64,000 nt of DNA from JALEFZ01 sp039817415 (GTDB lineage Bacteria > Bacteroidota > Bacteroidia > J057). How positions within the stretch are numbered: the stretch's first letter is position 1; the number at the start of each line of letters is the position of its first letter. Under the pieces are notes generated by a model. It saw only the letters and a list, made by a program, of their open reading frames with translations, ran no database searches and was not told the origin of the DNA. Below are positions 17,535-26,491 of the stretch, piece by piece. The stretch spans positions 62,001-126,000 of the forward strand of contig JBCBVV010000007.1 in assembly GCA_039817415.1 (NCBI GenBank). Reading direction: 5' to 3'. The position numbers were made by a program, and so were the translations under genes.

Positions 17535-18320
17535 CTAGTGATCCGAAGTGGTGATTTGTTCCTTTTCTGAAACAAGTTTACGTTGGTATCGAGACTGTAC
17601 AACATCCGTAATGACAAGGATGACTAAGACGAAATAAAAGGTTGTCTTGCTCATAGCTGTTACCTCGTAACCGAAGAAGTGCATATGGGCTTTGTGTCCT
17701 CCTTCTGAAATGAGCATGATCCCAACCAAGAAGAGAATGAAAAGACCTAAGACTTCATACATTCTATTTTTGGCGAGGAAGGCAGAAATTCTGTCCGACA
17801 GCCAGATCATCAATACACCACCGATGATAATTGCGGTAGCCATGATATAGAAGTTGTCGGTCAGGGCCATTGCGGAGAGAATGGAGTCAAAAGAGAAGAC
17901 CAAGTTCATCAAAACAATCATGGCAATCACCTGACCTTCTGGTTTTACTTCCTTGGCTTCTACATGATCGTGCTCTTCCAAGGCGATCATATGCCAAATT
18001 TCCTTAATGGCCGTATATACAATAAAGGCGCCACCTAGCAGGGTAATGACTGATTCTAGGTTAATGGCCATTTCTACATATCCTCCCTCTTTGGTGGTGA
18101 AGAAAGGTTCTTCAAAGGCATCTATGATAGATACCACAAAAAATAGCAGGACAATTCTAAGAAGAATAGCGATCCCTATACCGAGTTGTCGCACAAAGGC
18201 TTGTCTGTCTTCGGGGGCTTTTCGTGATTCCAGTGAAATGTACAAGAGATTGTCGAATCCGAGTACTGCTTGTAGCATGACAAGCATGAGAAGGGTAAAG
18301 ACTATGTTGAGAATGTCCAT
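17535..18320 (-). CDS. TerC-family integral membrane protein
   Basis: About 261 residues and seven predicted TM helices. Family marks: LGFDNLLYISLESRK in TM1 and VFSFDSILSAMAL in the middle, each with a conserved membrane Asp thought to bind metal. TerC proteins act in metal-ion export, often manganese or calcium, in some bacteria linked to tellurite resistance or to metal supply of secreted enzymes. A His-rich cytoplasmic loop (EEHDHVEAKE) could bind metal. I chose the ATG at 18320; a TTG at 18335 is upstream. No ter operon genes are nearby, so the tellurite role is doubtful. Confidence 0.85.
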   Translation of the reverse strand: MDILNIVFTLLMLVMLQAVLGFDNLLYISLESRKAPEDRQAFVRQLGIGIAILLRIVLLFFVVSIIDAFEEPFFTTKEGGYVEMAINLESVITLLGGAFIVYTAIKEIWHMIALEEHDHVEAKEVKPEGQVIAMIVLMNLVFSFDSILSAMALTDNFYIMATAIIIGGVLMIWLSDRISAFLAKNRMYEVLGLFILFLVGIMLISEGGHKAHMHFFGYEVTAMSKTTFYFVLVILVITDVVQSRYQRKLVSEKEQITTSDH

Positions 18321-18404
18321 ATGTTGTGTATGCAATTATGCCTCAAATTAGGAAGAATTCAGGATTTTCCAAGTCATCGAAAAGGTACAGAATGTGCATG
18401 AAAA

Positions 18405-18435
18405 TACCCTCTAATACTGTGAGTATGAGAGGGTA
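18405..18435 (-). terminator. Probable terminator after nuoB
   Basis: TACCCTCT/AGAGGGTA is a perfect 8-bp stem with a 15-base loop. On the minus strand it is followed by TTTTC. It lies 26 bases after the nuoB stop and suggests that the nuoAB transcript ends here. Confidence 0.55.
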
Positions 18436-18460
18436 GTAACCAAGAATATTCTTTTTAGCT

Positions 18461-18943
18461 CTAGTCTTGAAGGACTGAGTGCTCCGTTCTGATTTTTTCC
18501 TGAATGGTTTGAAGGGCGTGTATAACGGTCTCCGGCCTTGGCGGGCAACCTGGAATGTAAACATCTACAGGAAGGAAGTTATCTACTCCTTGAACCACAC
18601 CATACACACGGTGCATACCCCCTGAAGAGGCACATGCACCCATGGCGATACACCATTTTGGGTCTGGCATCTGATCCCAGATACGCTTGATCGCATGAGA
18701 CATCTTGAAGGTAGTCCATCCTGCAACAATCATGAGGTCCGCCTGACGAGGAGAGAACCTAAATACTTCCGAACCAAAGCGAGATACATCATACTGTGGT
18801 CCTGCCATGGCCATCATCTCAATGGCACAACAAGCTAGTCCCATTGGCATTGGCCAAACAGAATTTGACCTGGCCCAGTTGGTCAGAAAGTCGACTGATG
18901 AGAGTAGGTAGCCTTGCTTGGCAAGTGCTTTTTCAATCCCCAT
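18461..18943 (-). CDS. nuoB: NADH-quinone oxidoreductase subunit B
   Basis: 160 residues, normal size. It holds the N2 4Fe-4S cluster of complex I, the last electron carrier before quinone. The four ligands are in place with canonical spacing: C38 and C39 in GLACCAIEMMA, C104 in CIAMGACASSGG, and C133 in YIPGCPPRPE. The GWTTFKMSHAIK region is also typical. nuoA lies 65 bases upstream on the same strand. The next expected gene, nuoC, is missing: a terminator and terC follow. Confidence 0.97.
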   Translation of the reverse strand: MGIEKALAKQGYLLSSVDFLTNWARSNSVWPMPMGLACCAIEMMAMAGPQYDVSRFGSEVFRFSPRQADLMIVAGWTTFKMSHAIKRIWDQMPDPKWCIAMGACASSGGMHRVYGVVQGVDNFLPVDVYIPGCPPRPETVIHALQTIQEKIRTEHSVLQD

Positions 18944-19008
18944 ATTCCTTTTTCCTTATATTATGCGTTCCTTGGATTCTATAACCAGACTTGAATGAAA
19001 TTGTTGGT

Positions 19009-19404
19009 TTAACCCCAATTCAAGCCTCCCTTTTTATAAACATAGATGTACCCAACAAAAAGGATGGAAACGAAGACCATCATTTCAATCAAAGGGAAAG
19101 CTCCGTATTCCAGCAGAAGTTGTTTGTATTGAACTGCCCAGGGATACATGAAAACCACCTCAATATCGAATAAGATAAAAAGCATGGCTACTAGGTAGAA
19201 CTTTACCGAGAATCTCTCTCTGGCAGATCCTACAGGATCCATTCCACTTTCGTAGGCACCCTCTTTTTTGCGATTCGGGCGAAGAGGTCCCATCCAGCGA
19301 GATAAATTAGCCAGCAGCCATCCTACTCCGGCTGCTACCAGAATAAGAATTATGAGTGGTAAATAACTCGCTACACCTGAACTTAGCAACATCATATTAT
19401 GCAT
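19009..19404 (-). CDS. nuoA: NADH-quinone oxidoreductase subunit A
   Basis: 131 residues with three TM helices (about 13-34, 71-88 and 102-122). The family marks KKEGAYESGMDPVGSARERFSV (loop) and FILFDIEVVFMYPWAV (acidic residues in TM2) are clear. NuoA sits in the membrane arm of complex I next to the quinone site. The start is the ATG at 19404. It heads a two-gene unit with nuoB. Confidence 0.96.
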   Translation of the reverse strand: MHNMMLLSSGVASYLPLIILILVAAGVGWLLANLSRWMGPLRPNRKKEGAYESGMDPVGSARERFSVKFYLVAMLFILFDIEVVFMYPWAVQYKQLLLEYGAFPLIEMMVFVSILFVGYIYVYKKGGLNWG

Positions 19405-19522
19405 GTTTCAATTACATGAGCAATTTATCTACATAAGTCCTAAGGGCCAAATAAATAGCCTACAAAAGCAGGATTGAGAAAGGAGTTTGGAAGAATTGCG
19501 GAGATTGGAAAAAATTGGGCAT

Positions 19523-19554
19523 AAAAAAAGGAAGGTTTTACCTCCCTCTTTTTT
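19523..19554. terminator. Terminator between small protein gene and nuoA
   Basis: AAAAAAAGGAAGGT pairs with ACCTCCCTCTTTTTT around TTT, with mismatches. T-runs on both strands. It lies 20 bases after the small minus-strand gene and 118 bases before the nuoA start, so it ends the former. Confidence 0.75.
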
Positions 19555-19574
19555 CGTAAGCCATGTTGTTTCAA

Positions 19575-19814
19575 TTAATTAAGAGAAACGCTGGTTATTT
19601 CTTCGAGTTGACGAATCATACGAGTCAGCTTGCGATTTTCTCTTTCTCCTAAGTTGCGAACCCCAACACGTTCGGCTTCATGGATCATATCCATTCTAAC
19701 ACCGATTTCTCTAAAAGAAAGAGAGGAAGATTCCCCTTTCTTATTGCGCACGATTTCACGATCAAGGAAAAGCTTGGTCGCTAAGACCTTTGCCTGTAAT
19801 TCTTGCGAAGTCAT
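19575..19814 (-). CDS. Small helical protein of unknown function
   Basis: 79 residues, all helix by pattern, with many charged residues (KLFLDREIVRNKKGE, LGERENRKLTRMIRQLEEI). No signal peptide, TM segment or zinc motif is seen. The gene has a clear ATG start and its own terminator, which supports it as real. Size and charge would suit a small nucleic-acid-binding or regulatory protein, but nothing specific shows this. Confidence 0.6.
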   Translation of the reverse strand: MTSQELQAKVLATKLFLDREIVRNKKGESSSLSFREIGVRMDMIHEAERVGVRNLGERENRKLTRMIRQLEEITSVSLN

Positions 19815-20045
19815 AAATAATTAAATATTGGAAGACATACTAAACCTAAAGTGACAACAAAATTAGTATTTATAATTCATTAACGCAAGAAAGAAGTGGG
19901 AATAATTTAATTTTTTTCAAAAAGGCGCTCATTTTTACGAAATCGTTTACGGATATTTTGACGAACATCCATTTTCGTTGTAAAAATGTTAAATCCACTA
20001 AAAGCTATGTGATTGTGTAAAACTTATCCACAGAAGGGGACAGGA

Positions 20046-20606
20046 TTATTTACGAGGGAATTTCATTGGATATTCCGTATTTACCTGACCTTTCGAAATT
20101 TTGTTAAGTCGTGATTTTATCACTCTTTTTCTTAAGCCAGATAGATAATCCGTAAACAAAACCCCTTCTAAGTGATCATATTCGTGTTGGATCACTCTGG
20201 CCTGCATTCCATGGAAGATTTCAATGTGTTCTTCGAAGTTTTCGTCCATATACTTTAGGCGAATAGATTCTGGCCTCCAAACATCCTCACGAATATCAGG
20301 GATGCTTAAGCAGCCTTCCTCATACGGCCATTCTTCTCCTTGTTCGGTGAGTTTCAGGGGGTTGATAAAAACTTTTTTGAATCCTTCGAGAACCTCATCT
20401 CCAATGGGATCTAGTGGACTGGCATCCACCACAAACAAACGAATGGGTATGTTGACTTGGGGAGCAGCTAGACCCACACCATTGGCGTGGTACATCGTCT
20501 CAAACATGTTGGCAATCAATTCCTTAAGATTGGGATAATCAGCCGTAATATCTTTTGTCTCCTCTCTAAGTCCGTTATGTCCAAAACTGATTATGGGTAA
20601 CAACAT
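20046..20606 (-). CDS. def: Peptide deformylase
   Basis: 186 residues. Removes the formyl group from the N-terminal Met of new proteins. All three motifs are intact: GVGLAAPQ (43-50), EGCLS with metal ligand C99, and HEYDH with metal ligands H141 and H145 and catalytic E142. The start MLLPIISFGHNGLRE matches the family. In many Bacteroidota def lies next to ruvX, but here it follows 290 bases without a firm gene. Essential housekeeping enzyme. Confidence 0.97.
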   Translation of the reverse strand: MLLPIISFGHNGLREETKDITADYPNLKELIANMFETMYHANGVGLAAPQVNIPIRLFVVDASPLDPIGDEVLEGFKKVFINPLKLTEQGEEWPYEEGCLSIPDIREDVWRPESIRLKYMDENFEEHIEIFHGMQARVIQHEYDHLEGVLFTDYLSGLRKRVIKSRLNKISKGQVNTEYPMKFPRK

Positions 20607-20897
20607 GGATTAATTTGAATTAATTGCTTTTAAAACTTCAATTGCGGCGTAAAGTTGGGATTTTCGGTAAAAAAGGCCAAATCTCATTGTGGATAAACAG
20701 CTTTTTGCCTTCAGCTTTTCCCCAATCTATCCACAAGAAATGCACATTCTCCTGGTAGCTTGTGAATAGGTGTGTGATAAAGAGTTCCTCTTCCATCCTT
20801 TTCTTTGAGATCGCTTCAAAAAAGCTGCGCTGTCTAGTCAGAATCATCTGACCAAACAACGCATTCAGGCACTTTTATCTTTATACTATGTATTGTC

Positions 20898-22049
20898 TTA
20901 CACTCCGCTGTAGAAGTTTCTGGTAAAGCCCGTCACCTGGTTGAATATGGGTTTGGTAAATTCTATAAAGAGCGTTTGTGGTGGAGGATTGGGCGACTCA
21001 CGTCTTTTGGCACAAGCTTCTCTGTCCTCAGGACGAAGGGCGCGCTCATCTCCAGTGTACCATCCCCACTGATCTATCCAAATAAAGGTTCCAGGGAATT
21101 TCTTCTGGGTAATCAAAGATCCGTTTCTCGCATCAATAATACGAAAATCAAGCAATCCGGTTGAAGAAATTTCTTTTCTAAATGAGGTAACCTCCGCACG
21201 AACCGTTCCATACACATCTTTTACCGTAGAATCATTGACACGTACTTCATCTACGACGACAGAATCTTGCAAGCGATCTCTAACCGTTTCCTTTACATAA
21301 GCCTGGCCTACAACGAAGTCATCGAATACCATCTGAACGACATGGTCAGGACCATATGGAGGCTGGTAGGTATCTTTTGCCGAATAAAATCTCACAAAGG
21401 GGCTCAATGTGGTATTGGCAACATACTCAAGGATCTGATTTTCAAAAAACTCACTTGTTAGAGAAAGTGCACGCGAGTGCATTGGGATAGGGTCCATTTT
21501 TACGAAGATGGTACCAAGGTTTCTTGCCTCTTCAATCAAGTTACGGGTGTTTTTGTATTGAGGGACAAAGTCAGTAGCTCTAATAAAGTGGTCATATGCT
21601 TCTCTGGCTCTTTCTTTGTTTCCGTTACGCGCCTGAGACATCAGGTTTGATCCCATAGCATATCGGGCTTCTGCAGCATTTCGGTTTGCCTCAGCCAATT
21701 CTCTTCTGTAATTGGTCGGGTTGGGGATTACCTCCATAGCGGCAGGGGACTTTCTGATCTCGTCATAGACGCTGTTCATCAAGCGATAAATAGGCGTAAT
21801 AGCTTCCCACTTGAACATATCACCATTCATTTTGGCATTGACCACCTGCTCTTCCATATAATCTTTGAAGGCGGGATAAGCCTTGGCCAAGGTTTCGCGG
21901 GACTTTTTGTTATTAGGGCTGGATCGTAGCCTATCGACTGAATTGCGAATAGCCACTTCATAATCACCTTTTTCAAAGGCTCTCTTAGTGGGTCTACAGG
22001 AGAAGCCAAGGATACTTACGATAAAAATCAGGGGTAATACATGCTTCAT
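20898..22049 (-). CDS. TPR-like lipoprotein of unknown function
   Basis: 383 residues. The lipobox GFSC gives lipidation at C18. Residues 20-190 form TPR-like helix pairs (AFEKGDYEVAIRNSVDRL, ERAREAYDHFIRATDFVPQ). Residues 190-383 are beta-rich with a YVKETVRDRLQDSVVVDEV segment and a final TKPIFNQVTGFTRNFYSGV. It is expected on the periplasmic side of a membrane. I know similar proteins only as uncharacterised in Bacteroidota. It stands alone. Confidence 0.6.
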   Translation of the reverse strand: MKHVLPLIFIVSILGFSCRPTKRAFEKGDYEVAIRNSVDRLRSSPNNKKSRETLAKAYPAFKDYMEEQVVNAKMNGDMFKWEAITPIYRLMNSVYDEIRKSPAAMEVIPNPTNYRRELAEANRNAAEARYAMGSNLMSQARNGNKERAREAYDHFIRATDFVPQYKNTRNLIEEARNLGTIFVKMDPIPMHSRALSLTSEFFENQILEYVANTTLSPFVRFYSAKDTYQPPYGPDHVVQMVFDDFVVGQAYVKETVRDRLQDSVVVDEVRVNDSTVKDVYGTVRAEVTSFRKEISSTGLLDFRIIDARNGSLITQKKFPGTFIWIDQWGWYTGDERALRPEDREACAKRRESPNPPPQTLFIEFTKPIFNQVTGFTRNFYSGV

Positions 22050-22594
22050 AGATTCGGGTATTAGTGGAACAAATCCACGAAAATCGTGTGTTATGCTAGA
22101 TTATACCGATTTCAACGGGCTGTGTTGGGTTCTTGGGGCGGAATATGACCTTGCGTGCATATTTCCAATTGATACGTGTGTAATCTCTTTAGATTTGAAG
22201 AAGGAAGCAAGACAAGCCCAGATCATTTCGTGTATTCGAAATAGATTTATAGAAAATGGATAGTTTTTCTTCTTCTCTTACCTGAAGGCTCTTTAGCAAA
22301 AACGAATTCCCCTACGATCCTTACACTTCTCGGAAATTTATTTCCTAAGAAAATGCGCCAAATACTTCATGTGAGAATTGAAAGGTAGATCGAACTTATG
22401 TCCATCTAAGGGTAGTTTTTTTGGCCACAAAAAGGATTGAGCGAATTTGATGTAGGAATGAGAAAGTAGGGGGAGAGAGGTGGAAAAGGGCTTTGACCAA
22501 AAATCATTCGAAACCTTACATGTTTAAGTTTTAGATATTCAACTGCGATGATAATTTTAGTAAATTAAAATATCATCCAATACGCCCCCCATCT
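22050..22594. other. Intergenic region with an inverted repeat at its right end
   Basis: 545 bases between divergent genes (lipoprotein and sensor kinase). I see no convincing gene. The only structure is the AT-rich inverted repeat at 22547-22577, listed separately. Confidence 0.5.
22547..22577. promoter_or_regulatory. Inverted repeat upstream of the sensor kinase
   Basis: GATGATAATTTTA (22547-22559) and TAAAATATCATC (22566-22577) form a near-perfect inverted repeat with one unpaired base. It ends 17 bases before the kinase ATG, where an operator or translational hairpin could act. Confidence 0.35.
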
Positions 22595-24559
22595 ATGAGC
22601 CTAAGGATTTTATACCTGGAGGATAATCTGGTAGACGCACAATTGATCCAGCACGTCTTAAGTGCTGAGGGGATCCTTGCGGATTATACCATAGTTTCTA
22701 ACAAGCGAGAATTTGAAGCGGCGATCCAGGATTTTGTATATGACCTTGTTCTGGCAGATTATGAACTGCTGGATTATACTGCATTAGAAGCTATTCTTAC
22801 CCTTAGGGAGAATGTAATAAACGTTCCCATTTTACTGGTGTCGGGTGCTATAGATGGAGAATCTGCTGTAGGCTTATTACAGGCAGGGGCTACGGATTAT
22901 ATCCTGAAGGATCATCTAGCCAGATTGGCGCCAGCTCTTGAGCGTGCACTAGAGTCCTACGAGCAGCAAAAACAAATAGAGGCTAATGAAAAGGAAATCC
23001 AGAGCAATCACACCATCCTGAGTCAAGCAGAAGAACTGGCAAAACTAGGAGCCTTTGAATGGGAACTCGTAGACAATAAAATGACCTGGACACCAGGAAT
23101 GGCGCTGATTTTTGAGGTAACCCCCATTGCATTTGACCCCACCATTGAATCTGTATCTACCTTGATCCATCCAGATGACCTACAATTTCTGATGGAAAAG
23201 GTGTCCATTCTAAATACAAGTCCTGCAACCCTGATTGATAAATTTTCTGAGACTTTTCGCTTGCTGCTTCCTGGAAATGTCATCAAACATGTCAATTCCC
23301 GAGGCGAAATCAGATACAATAGACAGGGAACCCCGACGAAAATCGTGGGTGTAATGCAAGACATTACCTCTCAGAAAGCAAAAGAAGAAGAAATACGACA
23401 ACTCAACGAGGCGCTTGAAAGAAAGGTGGATGAAAGGACCATGGAGTTGCGAGCAAGTGAAAGAAGGTTGAGGTTGATCTCAGATAATATTACTGACCTG
23501 ATTACAGTTCATGGCCCCAATGGAGAATTTGAATACATCTCTCTCTCTGTTAGGGACATTTTAGGCTACGAAAGAGAGGAGTTTAAGCCTATTTCTTACG
23601 AGAATCTCTTTCATCCCGATGATCTGGTACGTGTGGTAACTACTTGTTTGGCAGGCTTTGAAAAGGGAGACGATGTAAAGGTTGCAGCACGCTTGTTGAA
23701 AAAGAATGGAGAGTTTGTTTGGATGGAAAGTCACATTCGAGTCAAACGAGACCATGCTGGAAATATCCTTCAGTATCAGGCCTCGACCCGAGATATCACC
23801 ACTCACAAGCAAGCAGAGGCGCAAATGGAAAGGGCCCTTCAGCAAGAAAGAGAATTGAATGAGTTGAGATCGCGCTTTGTATCTATGGCCTCACATCAGT
23901 TTCGGACCCCACTGACCATCATGTTGTCGAATGTAGAGTTGATGGAAGCAATGTTGGGAAGAGTGTCAGACGAACGAGTTCAGCTGAAGTATAGGACCAT
24001 TGTAGATAGGTTGAAAGGAGAAGTTGACCATTTGACCCACCTGATGGGAGATATCATGGAAATGGGAAAAATAGATGCTGGAAAAGTAGAGGCTCAGTTT
24101 GAGCCAGTCAATCTACATGCACTGGTGGTCGATATTTTCAAGAGTGAGTACGAAGGACAGCCAATTTTAGATGCGACCGAGTTTTTTATGGAGGGCAACC
24201 CTTATTATGTACAGGTAGATAAGCGATTGATTACTCATGCCTTGATGAACCTGATCAACAATGCAGTCAAGTATTCGCCAGCTTGTTCGCCCCCTCAGGT
24301 GCACATCAAGTATTGTAGCAAACATACATATATACACATAAGAGATTTTGGAATAGGTATCCCGGAAGAAGATAAGGAATCGCTATTTGAATCTTGGTTC
24401 AGGGCCAGGAATGTGTCGGAAATTAAGGGTACCGGATTGGGATTGGCCATTGCAAAGGAATTTGTTGAGGCCAATCAAGGAGAAATCAGTTTTAAATCTG
24501 AATTACACAAAGGATCTACATTTACTATCAAATTACCGGCTTCCAGAAATGAGGCCTGA
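22595..24559 (+). CDS. Sensor histidine kinase with N-terminal receiver domain
   Basis: 654 residues, no TM helix, so cytoplasmic. Order: receiver domain (about 1-125; phospho-acceptor D55 in VLADYELLD, Lys near 105 in ILKDH); PAS domain (about 150-265); coiled coil; second PAS with PAC (about 290-415); HisKA (H434 in SHQFRTP); HATPase (N-box NLINNAVKYSP, G1 DFGIGIPEED, F-box SWFRARN, G2 GTGLGLAIA). The receiver at the N-terminus suggests the kinase itself takes a phosphoryl group or is controlled by an upstream partner. The next gene, 12 bases on, is a receiver-DHp protein, so the two probably form a phosphorelay. Confidence 0.93.
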   Translation: MSLRILYLEDNLVDAQLIQHVLSAEGILADYTIVSNKREFEAAIQDFVYDLVLADYELLDYTALEAILTLRENVINVPILLVSGAIDGESAVGLLQAGATDYILKDHLARLAPALERALESYEQQKQIEANEKEIQSNHTILSQAEELAKLGAFEWELVDNKMTWTPGMALIFEVTPIAFDPTIESVSTLIHPDDLQFLMEKVSILNTSPATLIDKFSETFRLLLPGNVIKHVNSRGEIRYNRQGTPTKIVGVMQDITSQKAKEEEIRQLNEALERKVDERTMELRASERRLRLISDNITDLITVHGPNGEFEYISLSVRDILGYEREEFKPISYENLFHPDDLVRVVTTCLAGFEKGDDVKVAARLLKKNGEFVWMESHIRVKRDHAGNILQYQASTRDITTHKQAEAQMERALQQERELNELRSRFVSMASHQFRTPLTIMLSNVELMEAMLGRVSDERVQLKYRTIVDRLKGEVDHLTHLMGDIMEMGKIDAGKVEAQFEPVNLHALVVDIFKSEYEGQPILDATEFFMEGNPYYVQVDKRLITHALMNLINNAVKYSPACSPPQVHIKYCSKHTYIHIRDFGIGIPEEDKESLFESWFRARNVSEIKGTGLGLAIAKEFVEANQGEISFKSELHKGSTFTIKLPASRNEA

Positions 24560-24571
24560 TAAGCTTTACCT

Positions 24572-25255
24572 ATGGAGAATGACAAGCAATACCGAATCCT
24601 GGTGATTGAAAATGAGCTTGCTCTTCGTGAAACCATTCGAGACGTCCTAGAGTTGAACGAATTTCAGGTGATTACGGCTGAAAATGGTAGCGTAGGAATA
24701 CAAAAGGCTGTTCATGAAAAGCCTGATGTGATCTTATGCGATATCATGATGCCCGTTATGGATGGCTATGATGTTATCCGAGAAATCCGTAATAATCCAG
24801 ATCTCGATTTGGTTCCTTTTATTTTCTTGACCGCCAAACCTACCCAACGCGATCATCGTCTCGGCATGAACATGGGAGCCGATGACTATTTGATCAAGCC
24901 CTTCCATAATGAGATGCTCATCAAAGTGGTCAATATTCGTTTGAAAAAAATTGAAAGATTAAAGAAGGCCTTTGTCAGACATTATCAGACCATTGACCGC
25001 TTTTTGGATCTAAATTCCCATGAAATCCGTGGACCTCTTTGTAATATCTTGGCACTCGCTAGTTTTCTGGAGAAGAAGCCTGAATTCAGGGATGTGGAAT
25101 ATGTAGACTTACTCTTGAAATCGGCCAGAAAACTAGATAATGTCATCAAAGAGGCGAATGAAATTCTAGTAGAAGGGGCTCAATTCAGCCGTTCTGCTAC
25201 TTATTACCGATCCGAACAAAAAGATCAAGAAGATAGAAACAAGGGGCAGGAATAA
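24572..25255 (+). CDS. Receiver-DHp protein lacking an ATPase domain
   Basis: 227 residues. The receiver domain covers 6-125, with D57 in LCDIMMPVMDG, T87 in FLTAKP and K109 in LIKPF. A helical segment from about 130 to 215 contains SHEIRGPL with H150, the H-box of HisKA/DHp domains. No N, G1 or G2 box follows; the protein ends with a charged tail. This looks like a receiver fused to a phosphotransfer/dimerisation domain, working with the kinase encoded 12 bases upstream. It has no DNA-binding domain, so the final output lies elsewhere. H150 could accept phosphate from another protein or act only in dimerisation. Confidence 0.82.
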   Translation: MENDKQYRILVIENELALRETIRDVLELNEFQVITAENGSVGIQKAVHEKPDVILCDIMMPVMDGYDVIREIRNNPDLDLVPFIFLTAKPTQRDHRLGMNMGADDYLIKPFHNEMLIKVVNIRLKKIERLKKAFVRHYQTIDRFLDLNSHEIRGPLCNILALASFLEKKPEFRDVEYVDLLLKSARKLDNVIKEANEILVEGAQFSRSATYYRSEQKDQEDRNKGQE

Positions 25256-25285
25256 GAAAATTTGGTCCTCTAAGACTAAATCTAC

Positions 25286-26410
25286 TTACAGCAACTCCTT
25301 TAGCTGTGCCCAGACCTTTTCATAGGTTTTATCCCATGAGAATAGTGTCAACTGATGCTGACCTTTACGGATAAGATCTTGGCGAAATTTTTCATCTGTA
25401 TGTAGTTTGAGCATCGCTTGGCCGATAGCTCGAATATCATCGGGAGCTACTTGAATTCCCCCTTCTCCAACCACTTCAGGCAAGGAAGAATTATTGCTAC
25501 AGATAACGGCTGTCCCACTTTTTAGGGCCTCTAAAACGGGTATGCCAAAGCCTTCGAGATTGGGTACATAAACAAGGGCTGTAGATGCTGCATAGATTCT
25601 GCTGAGTTCCTCATCTTCCACAAAGCCTGAGAATACCACATCTTCTTTGTGCTTCATGTTTTCATATACATCCAGAGCTGACTGGTATTTCCAGCCCTTT
25701 CGGCCCACCAATAAGAGTTTTATATCTGAGTCCGATTGTTCCTTCATCCACTCAAAGGCCTTGAGTAAGCTTTCTATGTTCTTTCTAGGGTGAAGGGTTC
25801 CTACGAAATGAAAATAGGGAGCACCTTGGGTGTACTTTTTTTCTACTTTTCTTTGTTCTTCTTCCGCTAAGGCTTGGAATAGGTCGCTGACTCCATTGTA
25901 TACCACGTGTATGTTGTCCTTCGGTAAGCCGTACAAGCCATGAAGATCTTGCTTGCTGAATTCAGATACCGTAAGAACTTTTTCGGATGCATGTGCATAG
26001 CGGGGAGAGTATTTTTTTAGGTATCTGGCTGCCCAAAGGGGGAGGTCTTCAGGATAATGTTCGTAGGCCAGGTCATGGAAGGTGGATACCACAGGTACAT
26101 TGGGGACCATCGGGATGTAGAATTCAGGAGAGAAGACCACATCTGCTTTGATCTTTTTTATTAGGCGAGGGAGTTGAATATGAAACCAAAGATACCATAA
26201 AATCGGATGTCTAGATTGGGGAGGGACTATATGGGGAACTACATTTTCTCCAAAAATGTAGGAAGGATCGTAGGGGCGATCAAAGAAAAAATGGAACTCT
26301 GTATCAGTTTGCCGTTCCACCATTCTTTTCAGAATCTCATAGGTAAACCTACTGATTCCTTCTACCCTTCCAGGCAGTAAAAGGCGCGTATTGACGGCAA
26401 TTTTTTTCAT
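25286..26410 (-). CDS. Glycosyltransferase family 4 (GT-B fold)
   Basis: 374 residues. The N-terminal acceptor half has VNTRLLLPGRVEGISRFTYE. The C-terminal donor half (YFHFVGTLHPRKNIESLLKA) carries the E(x)7E pair in EGFGIPVLEALKSG near residues 284-292, typical of GT4. It should transfer a sugar from a nucleotide-sugar donor onto a lipid- or protein-linked glycan at the cytoplasmic face. No other glycan gene is near, so the product is unknown. Convergent with the REC-DHp gene (30-base gap). Confidence 0.88.
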   Translation of the reverse strand: MKKIAVNTRLLLPGRVEGISRFTYEILKRMVERQTDTEFHFFFDRPYDPSYIFGENVVPHIVPPQSRHPILWYLWFHIQLPRLIKKIKADVVFSPEFYIPMVPNVPVVSTFHDLAYEHYPEDLPLWAARYLKKYSPRYAHASEKVLTVSEFSKQDLHGLYGLPKDNIHVVYNGVSDLFQALAEEEQRKVEKKYTQGAPYFHFVGTLHPRKNIESLLKAFEWMKEQSDSDIKLLLVGRKGWKYQSALDVYENMKHKEDVVFSGFVEDEELSRIYAASTALVYVPNLEGFGIPVLEALKSGTAVICSNNSSLPEVVGEGGIQVAPDDIRAIGQAMLKLHTDEKFRQDLIRKGQHQLTLFSWDKTYEKVWAQLKELL

Positions 26411-26423
26411 GGGGGCAAAGATG

Positions 26424-26470
26424 AAAAAAAGAGACGTAGCATGCGAATGTCTTGCTGCATGCTACGTCTC
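26424..26470 (-). terminator. Strong terminator of the OmpA-like gene
   Basis: GAGACGTAGCATGC (26431-26444) and GCATGCTACGTCTC (26457-26470) form a perfect 14-bp stem with a 12-base loop. On the minus strand a run of seven T follows. It lies 21 bases after the OmpA-like stop codon. Confidence 0.95.
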
Positions 26471-26491
26471 TTGATGAGTTATTATTTACCC

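Noticed and set aside
17535..18320. Tellurite resistance operon
   Set aside because: Only TerC is present; no terA, terB, terD or terZ nearby.
20638..20847. About 70-codon minus-strand frame just before def (MILTRQRSFFEAISKKRM)
   Set aside because: No family recognised, no strong start signal; possible but I cannot support it as a gene.
21988..22263. 91-codon plus-strand frame upstream of the sensor kinase
   Set aside because: Overlaps the start of a well-supported lipoprotein gene and shows no protein-like features.
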